Source of the DNA: Pedobacter hiemivivus
GTDB lineage: Bacteria; Bacteroidota; Bacteroidia; Sphingobacteriales; Sphingobacteriaceae
Direction: 5' to 3'
Assembly: GCF_004331685.1 (NCBI RefSeq)
Contig: NZ_SJSM01000001.1
Coordinates: 244,994-308,993 of the forward strand
Length of the DNA stretch: 64,000 nt
Position 1 is the first letter of the stretch; each line of letters opens with the position of its first letter. Under the pieces are notes generated by a model. The model worked only from the letters and a program-made list of their open reading frames with translations, was not told the DNA's origin and did no database searches. Positions 1-10,300 of this stretch are shown here, one piece after another. The position numbers were made by a program, and so were the translations under genes.

Positions 1-622
1 TGATCATTGTTTTACCTCTTACAGGAACTTCCTCTGTCACATAGCCCACCATACTGAAAACTAAAACAGCGCTTTCATCTATAACATCCAGCATATATTT
101 ACCATTTAGATCCGTGGTGGTTCCAATCTGCTTTTTACCTTTAACGGAAACAGAAGCCCCAGGTAACGGACCTACGGTATCTCGAACAGTCCCCCTTATT
201 TCTTTAACCAACCGGTTAACCTCGATTTTGTGCCTTGGCATTGAGCCGGTTTCAACGACTAGCTTATCCTTGCTGATGATTAACGTTTTATCCTCGAGAA
301 TCCATTTAATCGATTTTTTTAAAAAAAACTGATCAAAGACTTCCTGCAAAGAGGCTTCTCTAAAATTAACATCAGTTGCTGGTGCATTGTTAATTAAATC
401 TCCATCACAGACAACCTGGTATCCAGTCTGTCTCGTAATTTCCTTAAATATAGTTTTAATGGATGCCCCCTTTTGTGAGAAAGTAATCTTCTGAGCAAAG
501 CCTGAGGCAGTAACGTCCATTAATAAAGTAGTCATGATGATGATGATCAACTTCATAATACGCAATGTTTGATTAGGTCTGTAAACAAAGCGTTTAGACC
601 TAAATAGATCGTAAAAATTCAT
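1..622 (-). CDS. SusC-like TonB-dependent receptor, N-terminal part (cut by left window edge)
   Basis: About 207 residues are visible; the frame stays open to base 1. The order is a short pre-sequence beginning MNFYDLF, a hydrophobic signal segment starting at an internal Met (residue 23), an STN (secretin/TonB N-terminus) domain of about 70 residues, then the start of a CarboxypepD_reg-like beta-sandwich ending in the family motif FSMVGYVTEE. This is the N-terminal architecture of SusC-type outer-membrane oligosaccharide transporters that signal to an anti-sigma factor. The STN domain is the part expected to touch FecR. The gene follows an ECF sigma/FecR pair on the same strand, which fits that role. 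The start was chosen at 622 because it matches the MNFY starts of the two complete paralogues in this window. The ligand cannot be told because SusD and any enzymes lie outside the window. Confidence 0.88.
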   Translation of the reverse strand, partial: MNFYDLFRSKRFVYRPNQTLRIMKLIIIIMTTLLMDVTASGFAQKITFSQKGASIKTIFKEITRQTGYQVVCDGDLINNAPATDVNFREASLQEVFDQFFLKKSIKWILEDKTLIISKDKLVVETGSMPRHKIEVNRLVKEIRGTVRDTVGPLPGASVSVKGKKQIGTTTDLNGKYMLDVIDESAVLVFSMVGYVTEEVPVRGKTMI

Positions 623-635
623 ACATTTGGTTATT

Positions 636-726
636 GGGTTTATTGTTGATTGATTAAGTACATTTTTCAAGGGATGAACCTGATGCTAACCGTGGCTACG
701 AGGGCAATCGGAGTCACGGTATTTTC
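636..726 (+). ncRNA. Candidate cis-antisense sRNA opposite susC leader (locus A)
   Basis: On the plus strand, a Bacteroidota -7 box TACATTTG (622-629) lies over the susC start codon. About 60 bases further is an imperfect 9-bp hairpin (689-697 with 712-720, one mismatch) followed by ATTTTCTC. The predicted RNA is about 90 nt and fully antisense to the susC 5' leader. No clear -33 TTTG is seen at the usual distance, and the T-tract is weak. This is the least certain of four such elements; the case rests on the same arrangement at the other three STN-type susC genes. Confidence 0.35.
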
Positions 727-742
727 TCATTTGTGAGTAAAA

Positions 743-1963
743 CTATTTTCGCACAATGATCCTCCTTCCTTCAATTTTAAAGTGAACTCCTCCTGTTGAC
801 TCTAATACAGATAACACCTTAGATACGTTTCCATAGCGAGTAACAGATCCCCAAATGGTTTTACCGGCCATGTTATCCTCATACTCAACATCTACATCAT
901 ACCAGCGTTTAATTTGCTTCATAATATCTTCGATGGGTTCATTTTCGAAAAAGAAACGACCATTTTTCCATGCTATTTCGGATTGAGGATCAACAGTTAC
1001 AACATTGATCTGAGCAGATGTAGCCCTGATTTGGGACTGATCTCCAGGCTTTAATACTTTCTGACTTACTCGTTTTGTGTTTAATAGCCTTACTTTAACA
1101 GACCCTTCCAGCAAAGTTGTTTTCGTATCTAACTCATTCTTATACGAACTGATGTTAAAATGGGTTCCCAATACCCGAACCTCTTGTTTATCAGTGCTCA
1201 CAAAAAATGGCTTAGTCGCATCCTTTTCTACTTCAAAATAAGCCTCCCCCTGCAACTCAACTCTCCGCTCTTTCAAATCAACAAAGCTAATGGGAAACTT
1301 AATTACTGATTCGGCATTGAGCCACACACGGGTACCATCCGGTAAATTTACCTGGTACTGCCCTCCCCTCGGGGTAGAAATTGTATTGGTTAACATTTTC
1401 CCTGACCCATCATTTAAATTTTGAGCCTGAGCAGTTTCATTTATGGTGTAGACCAACTGTCCATCATCAGCCTTGGTAATCCGAACACCATTCTGGTTAG
1501 TTAAATTACCCTTCAAAGCTTCATCTAAAACAATTTGTGATCCATCGGCTAAAGTCAATAGCGCTTTGTTACTGCCCGGACCAATATCTCCAACAAGTTG
1601 GCCATTGTTCGATGTTTGATTCCGTAGGTAAAAATAAAGCCCTGCACTGCTACACAATATTAGCATGGCAGCTACAACTATCCTTCTGCTCCATAATTTT
1701 AGCTGAATAGGTTCTCTATGAAAAGAAGGTGTAGTTTCCTGAATTACCTTTTCACGAACCTGACTTAACTCCGCTTTAATATTAGGCATATTCTTAAATT
1801 CAGCATCAGCTTTCTTCGATAATTCAGCATCAATCAATTCTTTAAAAAACGATTCATGTTCTTTTGAATGAAACAATTCTAAAAATGATTTCGTTTCCTC
1901 TTCAGAACATTCATTTGCCAGATACCGCTTAAATAATCTTATGATCTCTTCTTCTTTTTTCAT
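743..1963 (-). CDS. FecR-family anti-sigma factor
   Basis: Inner-membrane anti-sigma regulator of about 406 residues. A cytoplasmic N-terminal region of about 90 residues binds the ECF sigma factor, one membrane segment follows at about residues 95-113, then a periplasmic FecR domain (motifs STPRGGQYQVNLPDGTRVWL, LGTHFNI, TTLLEGSVKV) and a C-terminal DUF4974 domain that receives the signal from the SusC STN domain. The start at 1963 (MKKEEEI) is preferred over an ATG ten codons upstream because the longer form adds residues not seen in the paralogues. It sits between the ECF sigma gene (2352-2945) and susC, but is separated from the sigma gene by an unusually long spacer with 11-bp repeats. 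Confidence 0.92.
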   Translation of the reverse strand: MKKEEEIIRLFKRYLANECSEEETKSFLELFHSKEHESFFKELIDAELSKKADAEFKNMPNIKAELSQVREKVIQETTPSFHREPIQLKLWSRRIVVAAMLILCSSAGLYFYLRNQTSNNGQLVGDIGPGSNKALLTLADGSQIVLDEALKGNLTNQNGVRITKADDGQLVYTINETAQAQNLNDGSGKMLTNTISTPRGGQYQVNLPDGTRVWLNAESVIKFPISFVDLKERRVELQGEAYFEVEKDATKPFFVSTDKQEVRVLGTHFNISSYKNELDTKTTLLEGSVKVRLLNTKRVSQKVLKPGDQSQIRATSAQINVVTVDPQSEIAWKNGRFFFENEPIEDIMKQIKRWYDVDVEYEDNMAGKTIWGSVTRYGNVSKVLSVLESTGGVHFKIEGRRIIVRK

Positions 1964-2351
1964 TAGCTTATAATAGTTCCACAATGGGCGCATTAGGCTT
2001 TAAAATATGGCCTTTAGAGATAATACGGTCCTCCTGAACAAAGTCCCTGCTCGGAATTACATTTTTTTTATTTGTCCTTTTCCGTCCCAAAAGTTTCCTT
2101 ATAGTTAACACTACGCAAACCGTTTGAAACCGCTATATACCCGGACATTACCCGGACGTTACTCGGACATTACTCGGACACTACTCGGCTCCACCCGCGT
2201 AGTGTCCGGTTAACATCCGTTAATACACTGTGAATTAAGTTGCTTTATAATAGAACCAGAGCAAAACACAACGGGACAACTATTTGCGATGGAGTATGCG
2301 AGAGAGAAATATTGAACAAAAGCTTCTTTGTAACCAAAAAACAGCAATAAC
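1964..2351. other. 388-bp intergenic spacer between sigma and anti-sigma genes
   Basis: No credible gene is present. The equivalent gap in the other three ECF/FecR pairs of this window is only 74-103 bases. The spacer holds a short tandem repeat array and a dyad (listed separately) and is otherwise AT-rich. Confidence 0.7.
2141..2195. repeat. 11-bp tandem repeat, four copies plus a degenerate fifth
   Basis: Units are CCGGACATTAC (2141-2151), CCGGACGTTAC (2152-2162), TCGGACATTAC (2163-2173), TCGGACACTAC (2174-2184) and a decayed TCGGCTCCACC (2185-2195). The period is about one helical turn, so every unit faces the same side of the DNA. The fourth unit also forms a perfect 10-bp inverted repeat with GTAGTGTCCG at 2199-2208 (14-nt loop). 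It could be an operator array or an RNA structure between the sigma and fecR genes. Confidence 0.85.
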
Positions 2352-2945
2352 TCAGCACAAAAACATAAGAAAAATAGAAACCAAAACCTCAGGAATTGAC
2401 ATCTGAGCCCGGATAAACTTATTGGATTTCAATAAATGATCACTAATGGTTGAGGTAGAAATGTTAAGCATATTACTTACTTCATGATAACTTTTGCCTT
2501 CCATTTTACATAAAGTGAATACCTGTTTTCGTTGAGGAGAGAGTTTGGCTACTGCACTCAAAAAAAGTTGGTTACTTTCCTTATAAATTAGCTCCTCTTC
2601 AATATGGCTGTACGCTTCGTTAGTGAGGGACAAAATATGGGTTTCCAACTTCCTATCAAGGGCTACTTTTCTAAAATGATCGTAAGCCAAATTTCTGGTA
2701 ATTTGAATAAGATAAGCCAAAAAATCCTTTTCAGGATCTATTAAATGACGCTTCTCCCAAATTTTCACAAAAGCAAGCTGCAATAAATCCTGAGCAATAT
2801 CTGTATCCTTAACGATCCTTAAAAGATTGCTATAAAGCTGTGTACTGTACAGATCGTAAAGTACCTGAAAAGCGAAATGATCATTATTAATCAACTTTAT
2901 CAACCACTGTGTGGCTGTAAAATCCTTGTGGTGTTCTTTATTCAT
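2352..2945 (-). CDS. ECF sigma-70 factor
   Basis: RNA polymerase sigma factor of 197 residues with the two domains of the ECF group: sigma-70 region 2 (about residues 25-95, with DTDIAQDLLQLAFVKIWEKR) and region 4 (about 130-180, helix-turn-helix SYHEVSNMLNISTSTISDHL). It is expected to direct transcription of the following fecR and susC genes when freed by FecR. The C-terminus ends in a hydrophobic stretch (EVLVSIFLMFLC), a feature shared by the other three sigma factors here. The start is the first ATG, at 2945. It is the most divergent of the four by sequence. Confidence 0.92.
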   Translation of the reverse strand: MNKEHHKDFTATQWLIKLINNDHFAFQVLYDLYSTQLYSNLLRIVKDTDIAQDLLQLAFVKIWEKRHLIDPEKDFLAYLIQITRNLAYDHFRKVALDRKLETHILSLTNEAYSHIEEELIYKESNQLFLSAVAKLSPQRKQVFTLCKMEGKSYHEVSNMLNISTSTISDHLLKSNKFIRAQMSIPEVLVSIFLMFLC

Positions 2946-3001
2946 ACGACCGTTTCCATTTAACTGAAACCGTGGTTATACTTGGTTATGAATAAAGATA
3001 A

Positions 3002-3047
3002 CATAGCCTAATGGCAAATTATTAAATCAATTTGCCATTAGGCTATG
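3002..3047 (-). terminator. Strong hairpin terminator downstream of the GH92 operon
   Basis: Perfect 19-bp stem, 3002-3020 with 3029-3047, and an 8-nt loop. It lies between the GH92 stop (3123) and the start of the ECF sigma gene (2945), so it ends operon B and insulates operon A. The minus strand continues TTATCTTT rather than with a pure T-run. Confidence 0.7.
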
Positions 3048-3122
3048 GAATTTTGGCACCTATTGGTCTATGTTTATCTTATTGGAGCCAAATTAACTGA
3101 CTTTATGCGAATAGCATTTATA

Positions 3123-5330
3123 TTATCTAATTGGTCGATCTTTTGGCGCAACACCCCAGGTGCTAGATGGCTTGTCACTCATATAAAGTACCAGCGCCCC
3201 CCCATTAATAATGGTTTGATGCAACAAATAAGATCTGGTATAGTTTTTACCATTTAAAACCGCCTTAGCGATGTATTTATTACGATTACTGTTTCCAACT
3301 ACCTTAATGTGAAACTTTTTATTGTCAGCTAAACTGATCACTGCGTCATTGATTGCAGGAGATCCAAAAATATAAACACCGTTTGCAGGGTTAACAGGAT
3401 AAAAACCAAGCGCAGAATAAATATACCACGACGACATTTGCCCTAAATCTTCGTTACCACATAAACCATCAGGTTTTACAGTATACAAAGAGTCTGTTAT
3501 TTTACGAACGATATTTGCTGTTTTCCATGGCTGGCCCGCAAAAGCATACAAATAAGGAATGTGATGGTTAGGTTCATTGCCATGCGCATACTGCCCAATT
3601 AAACCGGTAATATCTGGTGAGCTCCCTTCAGCCATTTCAGAGCTAATACTAAACAATGAATCCAATTTACTAATAAAGCCTCTTTCTCCACCAAACAACT
3701 TGATTAGACCTTTAGGGTCCTGAGGAACCAACCAGGTATATTGCCATGCATTTCCTTCGGTGTAGTCATCCTCTCTATGCTTAGAAGCAACAGGATCAAA
3801 AGGAGTACGCCAACTGCCATCCTCTAGCTTACCGCGCATAAATCCTGTCTGCTTATCAAAATACAAGGCATACAAACCTGCTCTTTTACTAAAATAAACG
3901 TAATCATCAGTTTTACCCATGCGTTTTGCCATCTGGGCGATACACCAGTCATCTACTGCATACTCTAGACCTTTAGCTACAGCCTCAATTACTTTATCTG
4001 CTGGGATATATGCTAGCTTTTGGGCGTAATCTATACCATCAACCTTTTGCATTGCGCTATGTTTTGCAGCCTCATAAGCAAGATTCGTATCAAAACCCTT
4101 AAAGCCTTTTAAATAAGCATCAGCAATAATTGGAACGGCATGATAACCGATCATTGTATTTGTTTCATTCCCCATTAAATGCCATACAGGAAGTTTTCCC
4201 TGCTGCTTATAAATGGCAAGAAACGAATTAACAATATCTGATACCTTTTCCGGGTGTAAAATGGTGTACAAAGGATGAAAAGCCCTATAAGTATCCCATA
4301 ATGAGAAAGTAGTATAATTGGTGAAATTAGCTTTAGGATATGCTTTTTTGTCTGTACCTCTATAGTCGCCGTTTACATCATTAAATAAAGATGGCGCGAA
4401 CATCGCATGGTACATTGCCGTATAAAACTTTTTAAGCGTTGAAGCATCTGCCTTGATCTCTATTTTACTCAGTTCTTTATTCCATTTACGATCCGCAGCC
4501 ACCCTTACTTTATCAAAATCCCAATGAGGAATCTCTGTATTTAAGTTTAGTAATGCGTTTTCATAACTTACAGGCGACAGACCTACTTTCAGTTTTAAAA
4601 CTCCATTATTTATGGTGTTAAAATTTATCACAGCTTTAATTCGCTTGCCTTCCCCTTCAGTACCACTTAATATAGTAAGGCTATCCGTTAGCTTTATACC
4701 AGAAAGTGGTTGGGATAATTTAACTGCGAAATACAAGCGTTGATCATTTGCCCAACCTTTAGAAAAACGGTAGCCAACCAGTGTAGTTGCATCGATTTGT
4801 TTTACAAAGGTCTTTGTAGGTGTATCCCAGCCCAACCCCGTACTTAAATCGAGCATGATATGCGGATTATCCTGCGTTTTAAAAGTGTATTGATGAAAGC
4901 CTACCCTTTCCGAGGCTGTTAACTCGGCCTTTATCTGATATTTATCTAGTTGCACGCTGTAATATCCGGCACGACTAACCTCATTCTCATGTGAAAAAGT
5001 AGATACATAATCAGCCTGAGCCGGACCGGTAGCCGGCATAATCAGAATATCATTCAAGTCGCCTATCCCTGTTCCACTTAAATGGGTATGGGTGAAACCT
5101 GTAATGGTGTTGCTTACATAATTATAACCACTGCACCAATCCCATCCGCCAAAAACATTCGCTGGTCCTAGCTGCAGGGCCCCAAAAGGAACGTTCGCAC
5201 CTACAAATACGTGTCCATGTGCTGCAGAACCAATAAGCGGGTCTACATATTTGGTCAGATTTGTTTGCGCCGTTGCACAGTAATTGGCAACAAACCCACA
5301 GATCAGCGTAAAGGAAAATATCTTCTTCAT
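3123..5330 (-). CDS. GH92 exo-alpha-mannosidase
   Basis: Calcium-dependent, inverting alpha-mannosidase of family GH92 that removes terminal mannose from N-glycan or mannan oligosaccharides in the periplasm. The protein is about 735 residues. A signal peptide ends near ATAQ, followed by an N-terminal beta-sandwich (family start YVDPLIGS, then GHVFVGANVPFG) and an (alpha/alpha)6 catalytic domain. Family-defining motifs are visible: GNETNTMIGYHAVP (about 387-400), EGNAWQYTWLVP, HGNEPNHHIPYLYAFAG and NEDLGQMSSW (about 626-635), which hold the acid and base carboxylates in characterised GH92 enzymes. The start at 5330 (MKKIFS) is preferred to one 15 codons upstream because that extension runs through an intercistronic hairpin. 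It is the last gene of the ROK-SusC-SusD operon. Linkage specificity (alpha-1,2 or other) cannot be read from sequence. Confidence 0.95.
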   Translation of the reverse strand: MKKIFSFTLICGFVANYCATAQTNLTKYVDPLIGSAAHGHVFVGANVPFGALQLGPANVFGGWDWCSGYNYVSNTITGFTHTHLSGTGIGDLNDILIMPATGPAQADYVSTFSHENEVSRAGYYSVQLDKYQIKAELTASERVGFHQYTFKTQDNPHIMLDLSTGLGWDTPTKTFVKQIDATTLVGYRFSKGWANDQRLYFAVKLSQPLSGIKLTDSLTILSGTEGEGKRIKAVINFNTINNGVLKLKVGLSPVSYENALLNLNTEIPHWDFDKVRVAADRKWNKELSKIEIKADASTLKKFYTAMYHAMFAPSLFNDVNGDYRGTDKKAYPKANFTNYTTFSLWDTYRAFHPLYTILHPEKVSDIVNSFLAIYKQQGKLPVWHLMGNETNTMIGYHAVPIIADAYLKGFKGFDTNLAYEAAKHSAMQKVDGIDYAQKLAYIPADKVIEAVAKGLEYAVDDWCIAQMAKRMGKTDDYVYFSKRAGLYALYFDKQTGFMRGKLEDGSWRTPFDPVASKHREDDYTEGNAWQYTWLVPQDPKGLIKLFGGERGFISKLDSLFSISSEMAEGSSPDITGLIGQYAHGNEPNHHIPYLYAFAGQPWKTANIVRKITDSLYTVKPDGLCGNEDLGQMSSWYIYSALGFYPVNPANGVYIFGSPAINDAVISLADNKKFHIKVVGNSNRNKYIAKAVLNGKNYTRSYLLHQTIINGGALVLYMSDKPSSTWGVAPKDRPIR

Positions 5331-5352
5331 CATAAGCCAGGCTCCAAAATTA

Positions 5353-5384
5353 TAAAGCGGGATGTCCAAGAACACCCCGCTTTA
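5353..5384 (-). promoter_or_regulatory. Intercistronic hairpin between susD and GH92 gene
   Basis: Nine-bp perfect stem (TAAAGCGGG 5353-5361 with CCCGCTTTA 5376-5384, 14-nt loop), followed on the minus strand by TAATTTT. It is placed to act as a leaky terminator or 3'-end stabiliser, so that susC/susD transcripts exceed the enzyme transcript. Confidence 0.5.
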
Positions 5385-5401
5385 ATTTCAATTCGTTTGA
5401 A

Positions 5402-7303
5402 TTACTTCTGTGCCCACCAAAGCGGTGTAAGCACTTCATCAGGGCCATTTAAAGCACTAACAGCTTGTCCGTAACCGGCAGGGCTATTATTTCTTAAACC
5501 TGAAGGATACCTCAAACGCTGAGGAAGGAATTTAATGTTTCCAGTCATATAGTTTGAGCTATTTAAGGCCGGCAAAGTTGAAATGCTTACCTCTACTACA
5601 GGATTTTCAAAGAAAGGCAATCCTAATCTTCTGTGGTCATTCCAGGCTTCCAATGGTTGCCATGGGGTTTGTGCAATGAATTTCTGGGTAATGATTTTAG
5701 TTAAATGGTCATTTTTAACTGTACCACTTTTATAAAGATCATTTTTAGGATAAGCTAAAGTTAGTGTACCCGGCGCTCCAGTCATTCCATCTTCATATTT
5801 CATCACACGTGGCGATGGCTCAGTTGTATGTGTCCAGCTTACCGAAGTCCCAACCCTGTTGTAGTCTTGAGAGGTCAGGTAGGAGCCCAACGATACTTTC
5901 CAATATTCAAAACTTTTGGAAATACCCGTTTCATAAGCAGTCTGTGCAGTTACAGGAGATGCCCATCCACGTACAGCACCTTCTGCCAGTAGAAAATAGG
6001 TTTCCCATGGTCCAAAGAAAAGACGTTTTTGTGAACTGTTTCTGAACTGGTTATTGATACGTGGCATAGTACCTCCGTAGTTAATCAATTCGTTCATCGG
6101 ATCTTTCTCTCCCCATGCACCATCTGTTTTAGCGTTCCAGGTGTTTTTAGCATCAATTGTTTTAACAGTTGCTCCTGCAGCATTTTTCAAGAGCCTTTGA
6201 GTAACAGTGTCATAATTACCGTTCTGCTTTGGATAATTGGTATTGGTCAAATCGCCCGGAATACTGAACAATACATAAGCACGCGGATCAATGGTATATG
6301 GTAATCCGTTAAACCAGTATCCTGCCTGCGGATCATTTGTTTTTGTACTAAATTGATCCGGAAATTTTTGTCCTAACCAATCAGCTGGTTTAATAAAGCT
6401 TTGAAATGCCGCACCTAGTTGATCGGCACTTTTTACACCACCTAAACCTACAAAAACGTTATTTAATGTGGCTGACATTGGCTGTGTATCCCAACTTCTT
6501 GTCATTACGCCTGTAAGCGGACTCCATCCATCTTTTTCCTGTACAGCAAAGGCTTCTTCCTGCAAGGTTATAAAGTCATTTGTAGCTGCAGCAGCTTCAA
6601 ATTCAGTTTTTGCTTTTGATGCATCAACTTCCGACAACCTCATGGCATATCTTAAGCGCATAGAATTTGCATATTTTCTCCATTTGGCGAAATCATATTC
6701 ATAAGCAGGATCTAGCTTTTTCAAAGCATCACTTCTTGTTACTGAAAGTTCCAATTTAGCGCCCGCATCTTTCAATTCGCTTAAAATATAATAATATACC
6801 GTTTTTACATCTGTAAATTCTGGATTTGTCCCCTGAAAGCCTGTAACAGGGATTGGTCCAAAGTTATCAGACATTTCACTTAACAGATAAGCTCTCCAGA
6901 TCCTGGCTACCTGTATCATGTTATTGGTATGCGGTTCGACCTTACCCCCATCAATTCTCTCTTGTCCAATCTGGATAGCGGTATTGGCAGCGTTTAGCCA
7001 TTTAGAAATCTCTCCGTAATACACACTACTCCATTCATCACTGTAATCTCCAAAAGAAATTTTCCCTCCATCGACATCAGCTGCCTGGCGGCCTGCTGGT
7101 TTCCAATACAAGACAAAAGATCTTTCGGCCACCCCCGGATCCATTTGGGCGCCAACAATAGAGCTGTTGATAAAATACTCTGGTTGAACTTGCTCTCCGC
7201 TGGCTGCAGTAGGGCTCACATTCATTTCTTCAAATTTCTTACATGATGCCAGCACAACTGTTGCCGCTATTAGCATACATGATTTTTTTAATATATTTTT
7301 CAT
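5402..7303 (-). CDS. SusD/RagB-like surface lipoprotein (SusD-like_2 type)
   Basis: Glycan-binding outer-membrane lipoprotein that caps the adjacent SusC pore. The signal peptide ends in a lipobox (VVLASCKKFEEMN; Cys at about residue 21). The following NVSPTAASGEQVQPEYF and the later helical repeats match the SusD-like_2 group that accompanies STN-less SusC proteins. At 633 residues it is longer than the usual 480-550. Its start is 19 bases after the susC stop, so the two are translationally close. It is expected to bind the mannose-containing oligosaccharide later trimmed by GH92. Confidence 0.9.
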   Translation of the reverse strand: MKNILKKSCMLIAATVVLASCKKFEEMNVSPTAASGEQVQPEYFINSSIVGAQMDPGVAERSFVLYWKPAGRQAADVDGGKISFGDYSDEWSSVYYGEISKWLNAANTAIQIGQERIDGGKVEPHTNNMIQVARIWRAYLLSEMSDNFGPIPVTGFQGTNPEFTDVKTVYYYILSELKDAGAKLELSVTRSDALKKLDPAYEYDFAKWRKYANSMRLRYAMRLSEVDASKAKTEFEAAAATNDFITLQEEAFAVQEKDGWSPLTGVMTRSWDTQPMSATLNNVFVGLGGVKSADQLGAAFQSFIKPADWLGQKFPDQFSTKTNDPQAGYWFNGLPYTIDPRAYVLFSIPGDLTNTNYPKQNGNYDTVTQRLLKNAAGATVKTIDAKNTWNAKTDGAWGEKDPMNELINYGGTMPRINNQFRNSSQKRLFFGPWETYFLLAEGAVRGWASPVTAQTAYETGISKSFEYWKVSLGSYLTSQDYNRVGTSVSWTHTTEPSPRVMKYEDGMTGAPGTLTLAYPKNDLYKSGTVKNDHLTKIITQKFIAQTPWQPLEAWNDHRRLGLPFFENPVVEVSISTLPALNSSNYMTGNIKFLPQRLRYPSGLRNNSPAGYGQAVSALNGPDEVLTPLWWAQK

Positions 7304-7322
7304 CGTAATATGAATATTAAGA

Positions 7323-10300
7323 TTAAAAGCCTAAGGTTAAATTAAATGACACAGTACGCGTAGTTGGTGCACTTGCATTTTCGAATCCTGTTGCATTATT
7401 ACCTGTTGCAAACACACTTTCAGGATCTACACCATTCATGTGACTTGTAATTAACCATACGTTATTACATGATACGCCAATTTTTGCTCGTTGGATTGGT
7501 GTCTTACTTAAAAATTTAGAAGACAGGTTATAGCTCAGGTTGATATTTCTAAGTCGGATGTTAGTGGCATCATAAAGATTTGCTTCTGTAATTCCAAGGT
7601 TACCCGGGCCCGCGACAGCGGCCCAATAGTGTTGTGAGGATACGGTTTTCGTATTTTTCTCATAGGTACTTGTCGCAGTATTAAAAATAACTCCGTCAGC
7701 AATAACATCTCTTGAACCATTTACAACTGTAACGGCACCAGTTCCGTTGCGTTGTAGGATTGCATTTGAAGCAGAAAATACTTTTCCACCAAAACGACCA
7801 TCAACCAGGAATGACAAGTTGAAACCTTTATAGGCAAAGCTATTAGTTACACCTACCAGCGATGTCGCTTGCTGATTACCCAATCTTGCACTCTGTTCGT
7901 CAGCTTGCGGCAATCCTTCTTCCGTTAATAGCAACTGTCCATTAAATGGACTACCAGCATCTTTAACCCTTTTAAAAGCAGTTCCGTATATTTCACCGTA
8001 CTTAGCGTTTTCAACAGCAAAAACAGTAATATTATCAAATCCACCTAATGAATATTGAGGTGTATTTTGATAAATAGATTTCACCGTATTATTATTGTGC
8101 GAATAATTCACCGTTGCATTCCAGTTAAAACCATCAGGATTCTCAAATATCTTTCCGTCCAACATAATCTCTATCCCTGTATTTTGGATATCTCCACTAT
8201 TGATTTTCTTAAACTTATAGCCACTTAGAGGATCCATAGGAAGCTCGATCAATTGCTGGGTTGCATTTGACTTATAAACAGCAAGATCGATACCTACTCT
8301 GCTTTTGAAGAATCTGGCTTCAAATCCCGCTTCATAAGATTTGATCAGCTCATTTTTCACATTTGGATCATACAAAACATCTCCTCTGGATGCTGTAATA
8401 TTGCCATTAGCATCTTTATCAATGGTGTAAGTATTGTATAATTCGTAAGCTTTTAAATCATTTCCTACTGAAGCAGCCGAAGCCCTTAATTTGGCGTAGC
8501 TTAACCAACCTGGCAATTCTCCATTTTTGGAAATCATTTCAGACAGCACATAAGAAAGACTTATTGAAGGATAAGAATAAGATCTGTTCGCTTTGCTCAA
8601 TGCCGATGTCCAGTCATTTCTAAGTGTAGCATCTAAAAATAAATATCCATCCCAGTTTAACTGAAGCGTACCATACAAAGAGTTAATTTTTTTCTCATTG
8701 AACAATTGTTTTAGATCTGTTGGATCTACTCCATTCTTAACAGAGAAGTAATTGGGCACATACAACTTACCGACAGTATTGGTAAGTCCGCTATTTTCCT
8801 GTGACATTAAGTTACCACCAACAGAAAAACCACCACCTAAACGACCAAACAGGTTATCCTTTTGACCAGAAACCAATGCGCTTAAATTTGTTTCCGTAAA
8901 TGTTGTTTTACCCAATGCATAAGAACCAGTAACATTATCTGGGCTTCCGGCATATCGCTTTGATTCTGTTGTTGTGCTATATTTATCGGCACCTGCCTTA
9001 ACCTCAGCGTTTAACCAGCTGTTGAATTTGTATTTTAATGAACCGTTCATTAAAAATCTATCCCTGATATCCTGGTTAAGATTGTAGTCTTTACCCCAAT
9101 AAGGATTAATGGTATTACTGGTATTATACCAGATCATCTTGTCATCAGGCCCCACAGAAGGATTAAAACCTCTTATATCTAAAGATCTCGGCAGTAGGTA
9201 CAATGTTCTAAATGTATTGCCATCATTTGAACCGCTATTTGGCCTGTTATAGGCTGCATTGTTGGTGTATTGAATTTTTGTATCTGTTGTCCACCTCTCG
9301 TCTTTTCCAAACTTACTTACCGCTCTGGCCAGTAAACTAGTACGTTGTAATTTTGCACCTGGAATAAGACTTTTATCATCTAAACGATTAAAAGAAGTAT
9401 ATACTGAAGTATTATTGAACTGTTGCTGAAAAGTAACACTCTGATTAGAACTGATTCCCTTCTGAACATAGTTTGCAATATTATCATATGCAGCCATTGA
9501 AACTTCTTTTCCAGTCCAGTCTGTAATTTTCTGACCTTCAATTTTTGGTCCCCAACTTGATGTTGAAATCTTATCAAATACATTCTCAGTACCCTGCCCG
9601 TAATCATTTTGCAGTTTAGCTTGCGCAAATATGCTTTCCACACCAAGGGTTGAAGAAACCGTTATGCCTAACCCTTTTTGCGCCTTACCAGATTTAGTGG
9701 TTATGAGGATTACTCCATTTCCAGCTCTTGATCCATACAAAGCAGATGCCGTTGGACCTTTTAAAACGGTAACACTTTCTATGTCTTCCGGATTGATATC
9801 AGAAAGTCCGTTTCCCATATCTGTTGCTGGATTATAAAAGTCGTTGTTTTGTTTTCCTTCAGAATTAACAGCACCAGTAAAATTACTGACTGGCACCCCA
9901 TCTACTACAATTAAAGGCTGGTTATCTCCCGTTAAAGAGTTACTTCCCCTTAAATTGATCCTTGAGGATCCCGCGGGTCCGTTACCTGACCGTGTTACTT
10001 GTAAACCGGCGACTTTACCCGATAGGGTATTAACCAGGTTCGGCTCTCTTGCTTCGACCAATGTTTCCCCTTTTACTTCCTGTAAAGCATAGCCTAAAGC
10101 TTTTTTCTCTCGTTTTATACCGAGGGCAGTAACCACCACTTCGTTCAAACTATTGTCCTCTTCCTGCAGTACAATATTTATCGAAGCCGAAGAACCCACT
10201 GTAGCTTCCTGGGCCGTGTATCCAAGATAGCGGAAAACAAGTACATCGCCTTGTGTTGCTGCAATAGAATACCTTCCTGCAGCATCTGTACTTACACCAA

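Noticed and set aside
2141..2208. Short CRISPR-like array
   Set aside because: Units are 11 bp, directly abutting with no spacers, and no cas gene is present.
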